Assembly (NCBI GenBank): GCA_019747615.1
Contig: JAIEQQ010000473.1
Span: 1-10,530 of the forward strand
Direction of reading: 5' to 3'
From: Phycisphaerales bacterium
GTDB taxonomy: Bacteria; Planctomycetota; Phycisphaerae; Phycisphaerales; UBA1924
DNA length: 10,530 bases
Position 1 is the stretch's first letter, and each line of letters opens with the position of its first letter. The notes beneath the pieces are model-generated. The model made no database searches and was not told the origin of the DNA. It saw only the letters and a program-made list of their open reading frames with translations. Shown here in pieces: positions 1 to 6,732 of the stretch. The translations under genes were made by a program, and so were the position numbers.

Positions 1-2
1 GA

Positions 3-134
3 CCCCCGGAGCAGGCAGTCATCGCGCGATTGCTGCGCCAGGCGGTCGCGTTGGTGGCCCAGCACCCGGCCCGGCCCGGCTGTCGCGGGCCGATCTGGTG
101 GCCCTTGCCAAGACGCAGCCGTGGGCGTTTCTGA
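3..134 (+). pseudogene. Upstream reading-frame fragment of the glycosyltransferase gene (5' cut, out of frame)
   Basis: Frame 3 is open from the left edge to a TGA at 132-134. It reads PPEQAVIARLLRQAVALVAQ and then HPAR, which looks like a real amphipathic helical segment. After position 77 this frame becomes implausible (Trp-Trp, Arg-rich), while frame 2 becomes plausible, reading RLSRADLVALAKTQPW into the large downstream gene. Deleting one 5-bp unit of the CCCGG tract (75-79) joins the two into one continuous frame through HPARLSRADLVALAK. I therefore infer that this is the 5' part of the same gene, split by a +5 insertion that is either a real mutation or a sequence error. The true start lies to the left of the window. 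Confidence 0.6.
65..79. repeat. Three tandem CCCGG units at the frameshift point
   Basis: Three perfect 5-bp CCCGG copies lie inside a coding region. With two copies the frames on either side are continuous; with three they are not. Short tandem repeats of this kind expand and contract by slipped-strand mispairing, and GC-rich tracts also cause sequencing and assembly errors. Confidence 0.85.
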
Positions 135-2485
135 CGTTCGCGTTGCCGGCGGTGTTGCAGGGGCAGGCGGCGGACGTCGAGATCCAGACGCGCTGCGCCG
201 GCGCGCTGATCGACCTTGGGTTTCACTCGCTTGGTCGCCTCGTGCTGGCGCGGCTCACGGGGGCCATGGCGGCGCGATCGGATATCGCGGCTTTGCACGC
301 CGCGGCTGGCGAATCGGTCTCCGATGAGATCACGCCCGCGCAGCGCCTGGTGTTCGCACGCCAGAATCTCGATGCCATCGCCTCTCGCCCGGTCGGCGCG
401 CCGTTTCACACAACGATGCCTGCACCGGACGTGCGGGCGTCGTCGCTGGAGACGTGGGCCGCGTCGCTGGCGAGCCGGCGCGTGTTCCGGTCGCCGCTGG
501 GGCACACGATCGAGATCTCGGCGCTCCAGCCGGTCGCGGCGAACTCGACGCGGATGTGCAGCCCTAAGATCCCGGCGGCCAGTGGGCCTCGTGCGAGCAC
601 GCTGTATCTTGCCGGGGTGTCGTCGGGCGCGACGATCGTTGGTGCATTCGTTGCCCGTCCGCCCGAGCTGCTGGGGATGGTCGATCGCATCGTGGCGATT
701 GAGCCTGACATCGCCCGATTCCTCGACGCGCTGAGCGATGGTGATCTTCGGCCGGAGTTGTCCCAGTCGCGGATGGACATCCTCGTTGGCCCCGGCGCGC
801 TGGCGTCGATGGAATCGCTGCTCAACGAGCGACTCGGGCTGGCGATCATCGGTCAGGTCGTCGGAGCGACGCCGCTCTCGACGACCGTTGCCAAGGTCGT
901 GAGTGATTGCGTGGCGCGGCAAGGCGCGGAGATCGAGCGCGTCGCACGCGAGCTGGAGGCCCGCGAGGACGCGCGGGGTGACGCCCAGGCCGTGGAGCGT
1001 TGGTCGGGCCCGGCGGATCGGGCAATGCGCGTTTTGCTCACCACTACGCGTTTCTCGACGTTTGTGAAGAACTCGACGGCGGACATCGCGGGCGCGCTGC
1101 GGCGCGCGGGGCACGACGCCGAAGTCGTCATCGAGCCCGATGACGCGTCGCGATTGACGAATCTGGAGCTCTACCGGCGAGCGCTCAAGCTGGATCCTGA
1201 TCTGGTGCTCTGCATCAACCATCCGCGGAAGGCGGTGCTCGGGCCGCTGATGACGCGCGTGCCGTTCGCGTGCTTCATTCAGGATCGCATGCCGCAACTC
1301 TTCACGAGCGAAGCGGGCCGGGCGCTGGGGCCACGGGATTTCACGGTGGGCCACTTGCACCCGGAGTTGTTCGAGCGGTTCGGCTACCCGCGTTGCAACG
1401 TGCTGATGTTCCCGGTGCCGGCCAGTGCAGAGAAGTTCGCCGGCGCGAGCATCGACCAGGAACTGCTGGATCGCCACGCGTGCGAGATCGCGTATGTCAG
1501 CCATCAGAGCCATCCGGCGCAGGAGCTCGTGCGCACGCTCGGCGGCACGATGCCCGATCGATTCCGCGCCAGCGTCGCGAGATTGCTCCCGGCGGTTGCC
1601 GGAGCGATCGCGCCGGACTTGTGCCCACTCGATATCGCTGGCGTCTCGCGGCTCTGCTACGACGCCCTCGCGGCCGAGCGATCGGAAACCCCATCGGATG
1701 AAGACGTCGCGATGCTCGCGAGTGTCGCGGGCCTGCCGATCGCCGAGCGATTGCTGAGGCATCGGATGCTGGAGTGGGCCGCGGAGCTGTGTGTCGAGCG
1801 CGGCTGGCGGTTGAATCTCTACGGCAACGGCTGGGAGACCCACCCGACACTGGCGCGGTTCGCCCGCGGGCCGCTGGCGCACGATGGCAACCTCGCGGCG
1901 TGCTATCGCGCGGCGCGCCTCCACCTGCACACCGGCATGGGCGGCGTGCACCATCAGCGCGTGATGGAGTGCGCACTGGCCGGCGGCTGCACCCTCGTGG
2001 AGATCAAGGCCCACGACCTGGAACTCCTGGACTGGTGTACTCGCAACGACATCGCTGCTGAACTTCAGCGCGCCGGCACGCCGATCGACTTGCCGGTGGC
2101 GATCGCGGATCACTGGCAGGCGATGATGCAGCGGTCGCTCAGTGATCGCATGGGGCTGGACACTTCGCGTGATCGTGACGGGCTGATCGCGATCGATGAC
2201 GCGACGCGGCGCGAGCCGTGGGGCGCGGGACGATGCCTGGCGACGACGTTCCACGGCTCGTGGATGCTGGGTGATGTTGAGCGCAGCTCGTTCTGGTCTC
2301 GTGAGACTTTTCGTGCCGCGGCGATCTCGCTCGTGGAATCCGATGCGCGGCGCGAGTCGCTCTCTGGCTGGCAACGGCGCTGGACGTCTGCCAACTTCAC
2401 CTATGACGCCTTCGTCACCCGCCTGCTAGAGACGGTGCGCGGGGCGATGGCTGCGCCGGGCAGCGGCTCGATCGCGGCGTCGTAG
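98..2485 (+). CDS. Glycosyltransferase with DUF115-like N-terminal region and CgeB-like C-terminal GT domain (5' truncated, frameshifted)
   Basis: This is probably a cytoplasmic sugar transferase for a surface glycan or a glycoprotein. Residues are counted from the GTG at 98, which is only the first usable start after the frameshift; frame 2 has no stop back to the left edge, and the natural start is outside the window. Residues 165-265 form a Rossmann-like segment (LYLAGVSSGAT, then IVAIEPDIARFLDALSDGDL) resembling DUF115/MptE-like regions of motility accessory factor (Maf) proteins. Residues 310-770 resemble CgeB/group-1 GT-B glycosyltransferases: RVLLTTTRFS at 311-320, CEIAYVSHQSHP at 462-473, LNLYGNGWETHP at 572-583, and a donor-site-like segment HHQRVMECALAGG at 618-630. 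The 3' end overlaps the convergent hydrolase gene by 85 bp. The GT assignment is fairly sure; the acceptor is unknown. Confidence 0.8.
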   Translation: MALAKTQPWAFLTFALPAVLQGQAADVEIQTRCAGALIDLGFHSLGRLVLARLTGAMAARSDIAALHAAAGESVSDEITPAQRLVFARQNLDAIASRPVGAPFHTTMPAPDVRASSLETWAASLASRRVFRSPLGHTIEISALQPVAANSTRMCSPKIPAASGPRASTLYLAGVSSGATIVGAFVARPPELLGMVDRIVAIEPDIARFLDALSDGDLRPELSQSRMDILVGPGALASMESLLNERLGLAIIGQVVGATPLSTTVAKVVSDCVARQGAEIERVARELEAREDARGDAQAVERWSGPADRAMRVLLTTTRFSTFVKNSTADIAGALRRAGHDAEVVIEPDDASRLTNLELYRRALKLDPDLVLCINHPRKAVLGPLMTRVPFACFIQDRMPQLFTSEAGRALGPRDFTVGHLHPELFERFGYPRCNVLMFPVPASAEKFAGASIDQELLDRHACEIAYVSHQSHPAQELVRTLGGTMPDRFRASVARLLPAVAGAIAPDLCPLDIAGVSRLCYDALAAERSETPSDEDVAMLASVAGLPIAERLLRHRMLEWAAELCVERGWRLNLYGNGWETHPTLARFARGPLAHDGNLAACYRAARLHLHTGMGGVHHQRVMECALAGGCTLVEIKAHDLELLDWCTRNDIAAELQRAGTPIDLPVAIADHWQAMMQRSLSDRMGLDTSRDRDGLIAIDDATRREPWGAGRCLATTFHGSWMLGDVERSSFWSRETFRAAAISLVESDARRESLSGWQRRWTSANFTYDAFVTRLLETVRGAMAAPGSGSIAAS

Positions 2486-3498
2486 ATCGGCACGCAAGCG
2501 ATGCCGCGCGGCTCGAAGACGGCGCGGGCGCGTCGCAGGATCGCGGCTTCGTGCGAGTCTGAGGAGATCACGACGGCGTCGATGGGCTCGCGGAGCGCAT
2601 CGGGGTGGAGCACTCGCACGCCGTGCAGCACGGACTCGGTGGCGTGATCATCGAGGATGACAACGACGCGGAGCCCGCGCGCCTCAAACGGGCGAATGCC
2701 CATCGCGCGGGTGTGTGCGCCGGCGCCAAAGAGCGCGATCCGTGTAGCGCCCGTGGCCAGGCAGGTGAGGGCCGCGCGGTCGATGAGCAGCTCGCGATGG
2801 CGCGCGTCCATCGGAGGTGGAACGGTCGCCAGAGCGGCGATGGCGCGGAGCGTCGGGTCGGTCGCGCGCAACCAGCCCGCGCGGACCATCGCGCGAGCGA
2901 ACAGCGGCAGTGCGCGCGGATCGGCGTGGACGCCGTCGGCGAAGTACTGCGGGCGTGGTTCGCCATCGGGTGTGGCGAGCGGGCGGAACGGGCCGAACAC
3001 CTGGATGCCGAGCTTCCGCCCGACGCGCCGGAGCACGCGGTTAAATGAGTCCGCGGCCTTCGAGCGCTGATCAAACGACCCTGCGGTCGGGAAGCGGGCG
3101 TCGCTGAGTTTCGCGATGGTCGCGGGCGGCACGCAGAGAACGGCCGTCTGGCGGTTTGGCGAGAGCTCTCGAACGGCGTGGATGTAACGCTCGGCAACGT
3201 CCGCCGCGGCGGCTTCGATCGTGCGTGCGCTGGTGGCGCGTCTGGCGAGGTGGCAGCGACAATCGATCTCGCCGAAGACAAACAGCACGCGGTCGCGCGG
3301 CGCGGCGGGGCGAAGGGCGCGAGAGATCAGGCGGCGGACGGGGTGGCCAGGCGTTGCGACTGAGTGTGCGAGATATGGCCCGAGATGGCAGGTGCGGAAG
3401 CTCGGCAGTGCGCCGGGTGATTGGCGCGGGAACACCGGCGCTACTCCGTGCAGGCCGGTGAAGATGCTGCTGTGACTGTCGCCGAGGATGTGGATCAT
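2401..3498 (-). CDS. SGNH/GDSL-like hydrolase with a C-terminal GAGxHT/SSDSHEAA domain
   Basis: The product is a 365-residue protein, probably an esterase- or acetyltransferase-like enzyme acting on glycans. Block I is GDSHS (6-10, nucleophile Ser8). FGEIDCR (75-81) lies where the GxND block III would be, with E-I in place of the usual residues. FADGVHAD (186-193) supplies the Asp and His of block V. Residues 253-340 form a separate domain (RIALFGAGAHT, ILDD, ISSDSHEAA, CVPIYD) that closely matches the C-terminus of the divergent FkbM gene product. I chose the ATG at 3498 because the hydrophobic strand MIHILGDSHS starts there; a TTG four codons upstream (3510) is possible. Neither has a clear ribosome binding site. 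There is no signal peptide, so it is probably cytoplasmic. The family is well supported; the substrate is unknown. Confidence 0.82.
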   Translation of the reverse strand: MIHILGDSHSSIFTGLHGVAPVFPRQSPGALPSFRTCHLGPYLAHSVATPGHPVRRLISRALRPAAPRDRVLFVFGEIDCRCHLARRATSARTIEAAAADVAERYIHAVRELSPNRQTAVLCVPPATIAKLSDARFPTAGSFDQRSKAADSFNRVLRRVGRKLGIQVFGPFRPLATPDGEPRPQYFADGVHADPRALPLFARAMVRAGWLRATDPTLRAIAALATVPPPMDARHRELLIDRAALTCLATGATRIALFGAGAHTRAMGIRPFEARGLRVVVILDDHATESVLHGVRVLHPDALREPIDAVVISSDSHEAAILRRARAVFEPRGIACVPIYDAAIEPLPGAAIAPRTVSSRRVTKAS

Positions 3499-3523
3499 GG
3501 GGTGCGTCAAGGATGTGCTGAGT

Positions 3524-3532
3524 TGTTATCGG
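3524..3532 (-). promoter_or_regulatory. CCGATAACA box pointing toward the hydrolase gene
   Basis: The minus strand reads CCGATAACA here, 25 bp before the hydrolase ATG. It is a perfect inverted copy of the box at 3613-3621. The core matches the -10 element of FliA (sigma-28) promoters (GCCGATAA) at seven of eight bases. No convincing TAAA -35 element lies at the expected distance (CAAG is the nearest match), so promoter function is only a proposal. Confidence 0.35.
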
Positions 3533-3545
3533 TCATGCGAGGCGA

Positions 3546-3559
3546 CGACTTGCAAGTCG
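3546..3559. promoter_or_regulatory. Perfect 14-bp palindrome, possible operator
   Basis: CGACTTGCAAGTCG is its own reverse complement and lies between the two inverted CCGATAACA boxes in the divergent spacer. This size and position would suit a dimeric DNA-binding regulator acting on both genes. No regulator gene is visible nearby. Confidence 0.35.
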
Positions 3560-3612
3560 CGATGAAGTTCTCGAAATCCGTGCCCAAGCATGAACGGGTG
3601 CGTGGCGGAGAT

Positions 3613-3621
3613 CCGATAACA
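3613..3621 (+). promoter_or_regulatory. CCGATAACA box pointing toward the methyltransferase gene
   Basis: CCGATAACA occurs 60 bp before the proposed ATG of the FkbM gene and mirrors the box at 3524-3532. The match is to the sigma-28 -10 consensus. The region 15 bp upstream (AACG, with TGAA two bases off register) is a poor -35. The two boxes could alternatively be the short terminal inverted repeats of a 98-bp element. Confidence 0.35.
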
Positions 3622-3670
3622 GGTCAGACGTGGGGCGTCCGGTGGCCGCGCGGCGGTCTTGCGTTCTCTC

Positions 3671-3676
3671 AAGGGA
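3671..3676 (+). promoter_or_regulatory. Ribosome binding site AAGGGA of the FkbM gene
   Basis: AAGGGA sits five bases before the ATG at 3682. This decides the start: the frame is open far upstream (ATGs at 3535 and 3562, and as far as 3421 inside the divergent gene), but only 3682 has a good Shine-Dalgarno sequence and directly precedes recognisable domain sequence. Confidence 0.6.
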
Positions 3677-3681
3677 TTTCT

Positions 3682-4722
3682 ATGCGGCTGCTGCCATATG
3701 ACGCGTATCACGCCCTGACGCGGGTCTTCTCGACCACCGAGCCGATCGTCGCGATCGATGTCGGCGCCAACGAGGGCGTCACGTCGCGGCGGATCGTTGA
3801 GCTGTTTCCGCACGCGACCGTGTACGCGTTCGAGGGATCGCCCGAGACCTATGAACGGTTGCGGGCTGCGACCGGTGGGCTGGCGGGTGTTCGTCCGGTT
3901 CCGCTGGCCGCTGGGCCTTCGGATGGCGAGGTCGAGTTTCGCATCGCGGCTGATGATCGCTTGTCGGGCGTCTTGCCGGCGAGCGAGCTTGGCCAGCGGT
4001 TCTACGCCGGGGGCGTGGAAGTTCGGCGGACTGTGAAGGTTCCGATGGTTCGGCTGGATGAGTGGGCGGCCAAGGGCGGGCTGACGCGAGTCGATCTGCT
4101 CAAGGTTGACACGCAGGGGTTTGATCTTCATGTGCTGCGCGGCTGCGCTGGATTGCTCGCGGGCGTGCGTGCGATCAACTGCGAGTTTCAGTTCGCACAG
4201 GAGTATGAGGGCTGTTCGACGTTCTCTCAGATTGACCAGTTCCTTGTGGAGTCCGGCTTTGCGCTCTATCAGATTCACGAGGTCTGGACGAAGGGCAATG
4301 AGGAGCAGACGTCGTGGGGCGATGGGCTGTGGCTGAGGGCGGACGTGCTCGCGGCGCTTCGGGCACGGAAAGACCTTCCTGATCTGTCGCCGGGCGGGCG
4401 CGTGGCGCGAGCGCTCGCAGCGTTCAGCGCGTCGGGACGCATCGCGGTCTATGGCGCAGGGCGGCACACGCGCCGGGCGCTCGCGGCACTCGGCGGGGCG
4501 AGCAGCCAACTGGTGGCGGTCATTGATGACGATCCGGCGCTTGCGGGAAACGAGATCCAGGGAGTGCCCGTGATGTCGGCACACGCAGCGCTGCGAGCAC
4601 ATCTTGACGGGGTGATCCTTTCCAGTGACACACACGAGGCGGCGTTGTGGCGGGCCAGCGCGCCGCTGCGAGCGGGGGGCTTGCGGGTGATCCCGCTGTA
4701 CGCCAAGTATGACGGTGCTTGA
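3682..4722 (+). CDS. FkbM-family methyltransferase with a C-terminal GAGxHT/SSDTHEAA domain
   Basis: A 346-residue protein, predicted to be a SAM-dependent methyltransferase (often O-methylation of sugars or polyketides in this family). Motif I is AIDVGANEG (24-32), followed by an acidic residue at the end of beta-2 (YAFEGSP, Glu51). The typical FkbM block VDLLKVDTQGFDLHVLRG is at 137-154, and NCEFQF (166-171) follows. The methyltransferase part ends near residue 225. Residues 253-342 form a second domain (RIAVYGAGRHT, VIDDDP, ILSSDTHEAA, RVIPLY) shared with the hydrolase on the other side of the spacer. The fold looks Rossmann-like, reminiscent of PglD-N or C-methyltransferase tail domains, but I cannot name it. 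Both genes may be co-regulated from the shared divergent spacer. Substrate unknown. Confidence 0.88.
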   Translation: MRLLPYDAYHALTRVFSTTEPIVAIDVGANEGVTSRRIVELFPHATVYAFEGSPETYERLRAATGGLAGVRPVPLAAGPSDGEVEFRIAADDRLSGVLPASELGQRFYAGGVEVRRTVKVPMVRLDEWAAKGGLTRVDLLKVDTQGFDLHVLRGCAGLLAGVRAINCEFQFAQEYEGCSTFSQIDQFLVESGFALYQIHEVWTKGNEEQTSWGDGLWLRADVLAALRARKDLPDLSPGGRVARALAAFSASGRIAVYGAGRHTRRALAALGGASSQLVAVIDDDPALAGNEIQGVPVMSAHAALRAHLDGVILSSDTHEAALWRASAPLRAGGLRVIPLYAKYDGA

Positions 4723-4776
4723 GCTTTCCGCGCGGCCGCGGCTTCTGTTGTTTGAGGTTCTGGAATATCGTCGGCC

Positions 4777-5355
4777 ATGCACATCCCCACCCCGCGCATG
4801 GTCCTTCGGCCCATTGAAGAAGCCGACTGCGCCGCGTTCGTTTCGTACTACGCCGGGCGCGAGGAGCATTGGCGGCCTTGGATGCCGCGGATGGTGGCCG
4901 AGTCGTACGAGGCTTGGTTTGCCAGCAGCCTTGAACGGTCGCGGGTCGGTTGGCGAGACGGCGGGGCGTATCGGTTTGTCGGCGTGCTGCCTGACGGCAC
5001 CATCGCGACGATGATCAATCTCAGCAACGTGGTGCGATTGTCGTTTCAGAACGCCGACGCCGGGTGGGGCGTGCGGGGTGACTTGCAGGGGCGTGGCTTT
5101 GTGCGTGAGGGTTTGATCGCGGTGCTCAAGGCGGCGTTCAGAAGCGACAGCCAGGGCGGGCTGGGGCTGCATCGGGTGCAGGCCGCGATCATTCCGAGAA
5201 ATGAGCGATCACTCGCGCTGGCGGGGCGCGTGGGCTTCCGGCGCGAGGGGCTTGCGCTGCGCATGATCGAGCTCAACGGCGTGTGGGAGGATCACTTGAT
5301 CTTCGCGAAGCTGGCGGATGAGCAGAGTGCTGAGGGAGAGCGAAGGGAGCCCTGA
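4777..5355 (+). CDS. GNAT acetyltransferase, RimJ/RimL type
   Basis: A 192-residue protein that should transfer acetyl from acetyl-CoA to an amine, such as a protein N-terminus or a small amine or sugar. TPRMVLRPIEEADCAAF (5-21) is the typical Acetyltransf_3 opening. Motif A covers WGVRGDLQGRGFVREGL (97-113), with QGRGF as the acetyl-CoA pyrophosphate loop. LGLHRVQAAIIPRNERSLAL (129-148) and the following GFRREG form motif B, including the conserved Asn142 and Ser145. The start ATG at 4777 is 54 bp after the methyltransferase stop and has only a weak GGA-type ribosome site. It may be cotranscribed with that gene, but no shared function can be read from the sequence. The last ten residues are charged and lie past the domain. 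Confidence 0.88.
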   Translation: MHIPTPRMVLRPIEEADCAAFVSYYAGREEHWRPWMPRMVAESYEAWFASSLERSRVGWRDGGAYRFVGVLPDGTIATMINLSNVVRLSFQNADAGWGVRGDLQGRGFVREGLIAVLKAAFRSDSQGGLGLHRVQAAIIPRNERSLALAGRVGFRREGLALRMIELNGVWEDHLIFAKLADEQSAEGERREP

Positions 5356-5369
5356 GCGCGAGCTCAGGG
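5350..5369 (+). terminator. Hairpin over the acetyltransferase stop codon
   Basis: An 8-bp perfect stem (CCCTGAGC / GCTCAGGG) with a 4-base loop GCGA; the TGA stop lies in the left arm. No T-run follows, only GTTTA a few bases later, so it is at best a weak intrinsic terminator. Confidence 0.4.
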
Positions 5370-5388
5370 TGCGTCGTTTAGCGCTGCG

Positions 5389-5447
5389 ATGGGGAACGTA
5401 CACGGAGATCGCGGAGTGGCGCGAAGGCACACAGAGGGGAGGCCGAG
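5389..5447. other. Non-coding spacer with CACGGAG/CACAGAG-like sequence
   Basis: This stretch, CACGGAGATCGCGGAG followed by GGCACACAGAGG, resembles the degenerate purine-rich dispersed repeats common in some GC-rich genomes. No believable gene covers it on either strand. The long reading frames crossing it on the minus strand continue through the hairpins of the neighbouring element. Confidence 0.25.
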
Positions 5448-5742
5448 TGCTGAGCTTGCGCTGTTGAAACAGAGAGCTTGCCTTGAAAGCCCGAAGGGCT
5501 TCATGTGAGTAGCCGGGGGTCGAGCGAGTCCGCGAGCGAAACCCCCGGACACTGCCGGCGATTTCTTTGCACCCCGAAGGGGTGCACGTTCTCGAGCCAG
5601 CAACGATGACCCCTTCGGGGTACAGGAATTCACCGCCGCATACCGGGGGTGTCGCTCGAAGACTCGCTTCCACGCCCCGGCTACTGGCGTGCAGCCCTTC
5701 GGGCTGAAGAACGTGACTGGGTTTAACAGAACACGCTGAGCA
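5448..5742. repeat. Imperfect inverted repeat of about 295 bp with six symmetric hairpins
   Basis: Left and right arms are reverse complements with mismatches, centred near 5596. From outside in: TGCTGAGC at 5448 pairs with GCTGAGCA ending at 5742; CTGTTGAAAC at 5461 pairs with GTTTAACAG ending at 5729; AAGCCC-GAA-GGGCTT (5487-5501) mirrors CAGCCC-TTC-GGGCTG (5692-5706); CCGGGGGT...ACCCCCGG (5513-5548) mirrors CCGGGG...CCCCGG (5643-5680); TGCACCCC-GAA-GGGGTGCA (5568-5586) mirrors ACCCC-TTC-GGGGT (5609-5621). It looks like two copies of one unit joined head to head, as in REP/BIME-like palindromic elements. No protein is encoded. Confidence 0.75.
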
Positions 5743-5765
5743 ATGCGTGCTGCGCTCGGACCGCT

Positions 5766-5781
5766 GACCTGAGGACAGGTC
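5766..5781 (-). terminator. Hairpin downstream of argB
   Basis: GACCT and AGGTC arms enclose six bases 17 bp past the argB stop (minus strand), with partial extension of the stem outward. There is no T-run, so it could be a factor-assisted terminator or simply part of the adjacent palindrome-rich DNA. Confidence 0.3.
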
Positions 5782-5797
5782 GGTGGCACGGCGCGTG

Positions 5798-6688
5798 TCA
5801 CTCGTGGATCCAGGTGCCCGGCGTATCGGAATGGTCCAGGGCCGCCGCGAGAGTCGCCAGCGGTGTACGGCCATCAACGATGCAGACTCGGGCGCAGCCG
5901 CCGCTGAGGGCCGCGAGGCAGCCTTGGAGCTTCGGGAGCATGCCGCCGTCGATCACGCCCGTAGCGATGAGCGGGTCGATTTCGCTGCGTGAGAGCGAGG
6001 CGAAGGCGGTGGCGGGGTCTTTGGGGTCGCGGCGGACGCCGCGCGTGTCGGAGACCATGATGAAGCGATGAGCCTTGACGGCGCTGGCGACGGTTCCGGC
6101 AGCGAGGTCGGCGTTGACGTTGAGCTTGGCGGGCTCGGGGGCCTCGGGGTCGAGGTCGATGGCGATCGGCGCGACCACGGGAACGATCGCATCGCGCGTG
6201 AGCGCGTTCAGCAACTCATGGGCGACGCCTTCGATCGGAACGCGCCCGACGAGGCCGAGATCGACCGGCGCGTCGCCGGGCTTGCCGGTATCGGTGGTGC
6301 GGTGAGCGGAAAGGACACACGCGCCGAGCGAATGAAGCCCCAGCGCCTGAGCTCCCGCGTCGTTGATCAGCGAGACGAGCTGCGGGTTCACGGCGCGTGC
6401 GAGCACGCGCTCAGCGACGCGCAGCGTGGCCGCGTCGGTGTAGCGTTGGCCGGCGACGAAGCGAACGGGCAGGCCCGCGGCGGTCATGGCGGCGGAGATG
6501 GCTTTGCCGCCGCCGTGAACGACGATGACGCGAGCGCCCACGGCGTGCATGAGCGCGACATCGCGAGCAACCAGCGCGAGCTGTGCAGGATCGTCCTGAA
6601 TGGAGCCGCCGAGCTTGACGACGATCGACTGCTCGCGAAGGCGAGTGAGCGAGGGAGACGTGAGGAACGAGTCAAGAGCAAGGGCCAT
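5798..6688 (-). CDS. argB: Acetylglutamate kinase
   Basis: A 296-residue enzyme that phosphorylates N-acetyl-L-glutamate with ATP, the second step of arginine synthesis by the acetylated route, in the cytoplasm. It belongs to the amino acid kinase fold: IVVKLGGS (22-29, catalytic Lys25), VIVVHGGGK (54-62), KLNVNADLAAG (188-198, conserved Asn192 and Asp194), and VIDGGMLPKLQG (245-256, Lys253). The length is normal. The ATG at 6688 is chosen because the open frame before it runs into the 8-bp repeat array (HFATLPLRHFAT), which is not real protein. It has no Shine-Dalgarno sequence. No other arg gene is in the window, so it is a single-gene unit here. Only about 20 residues precede the kinase core; whether the arginine-sensing N-terminal helix is present cannot be decided. 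Confidence 0.95.
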   Translation of the reverse strand: MALALDSFLTSPSLTRLREQSIVVKLGGSIQDDPAQLALVARDVALMHAVGARVIVVHGGGKAISAAMTAAGLPVRFVAGQRYTDAATLRVAERVLARAVNPQLVSLINDAGAQALGLHSLGACVLSAHRTTDTGKPGDAPVDLGLVGRVPIEGVAHELLNALTRDAIVPVVAPIAIDLDPEAPEPAKLNVNADLAAGTVASAVKAHRFIMVSDTRGVRRDPKDPATAFASLSRSEIDPLIATGVIDGGMLPKLQGCLAALSGGCARVCIVDGRTPLATLAAALDHSDTPGTWIHE

Positions 6689-6732
6689 GGGCAAACGTAG
6701 GCGGAGTTGGATTGGGGGCGCGGGTATGTGTG

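Noticed and set aside
3421..3681. Extending the FkbM gene upstream to 3421 or 3535
   Set aside because: The extension enters the divergent hydrolase gene and the box/palindrome region; the ATG at 3682 has AAGGGA and directly precedes the domain.
3526..5172. A 548-codon minus-strand open frame antisense to the methyltransferase and acetyltransferase genes
   Set aside because: Arg/His/Pro-rich composition with no domain, and it covers two well-supported genes on the other strand; typical GC-rich shadow.
5209..5877. Minus-strand open frames of 145-222 codons across the hairpin region
   Set aside because: They translate the palindromic repeats (CTPKG-like peptides) and overlap both neighbouring genes; not real proteins.
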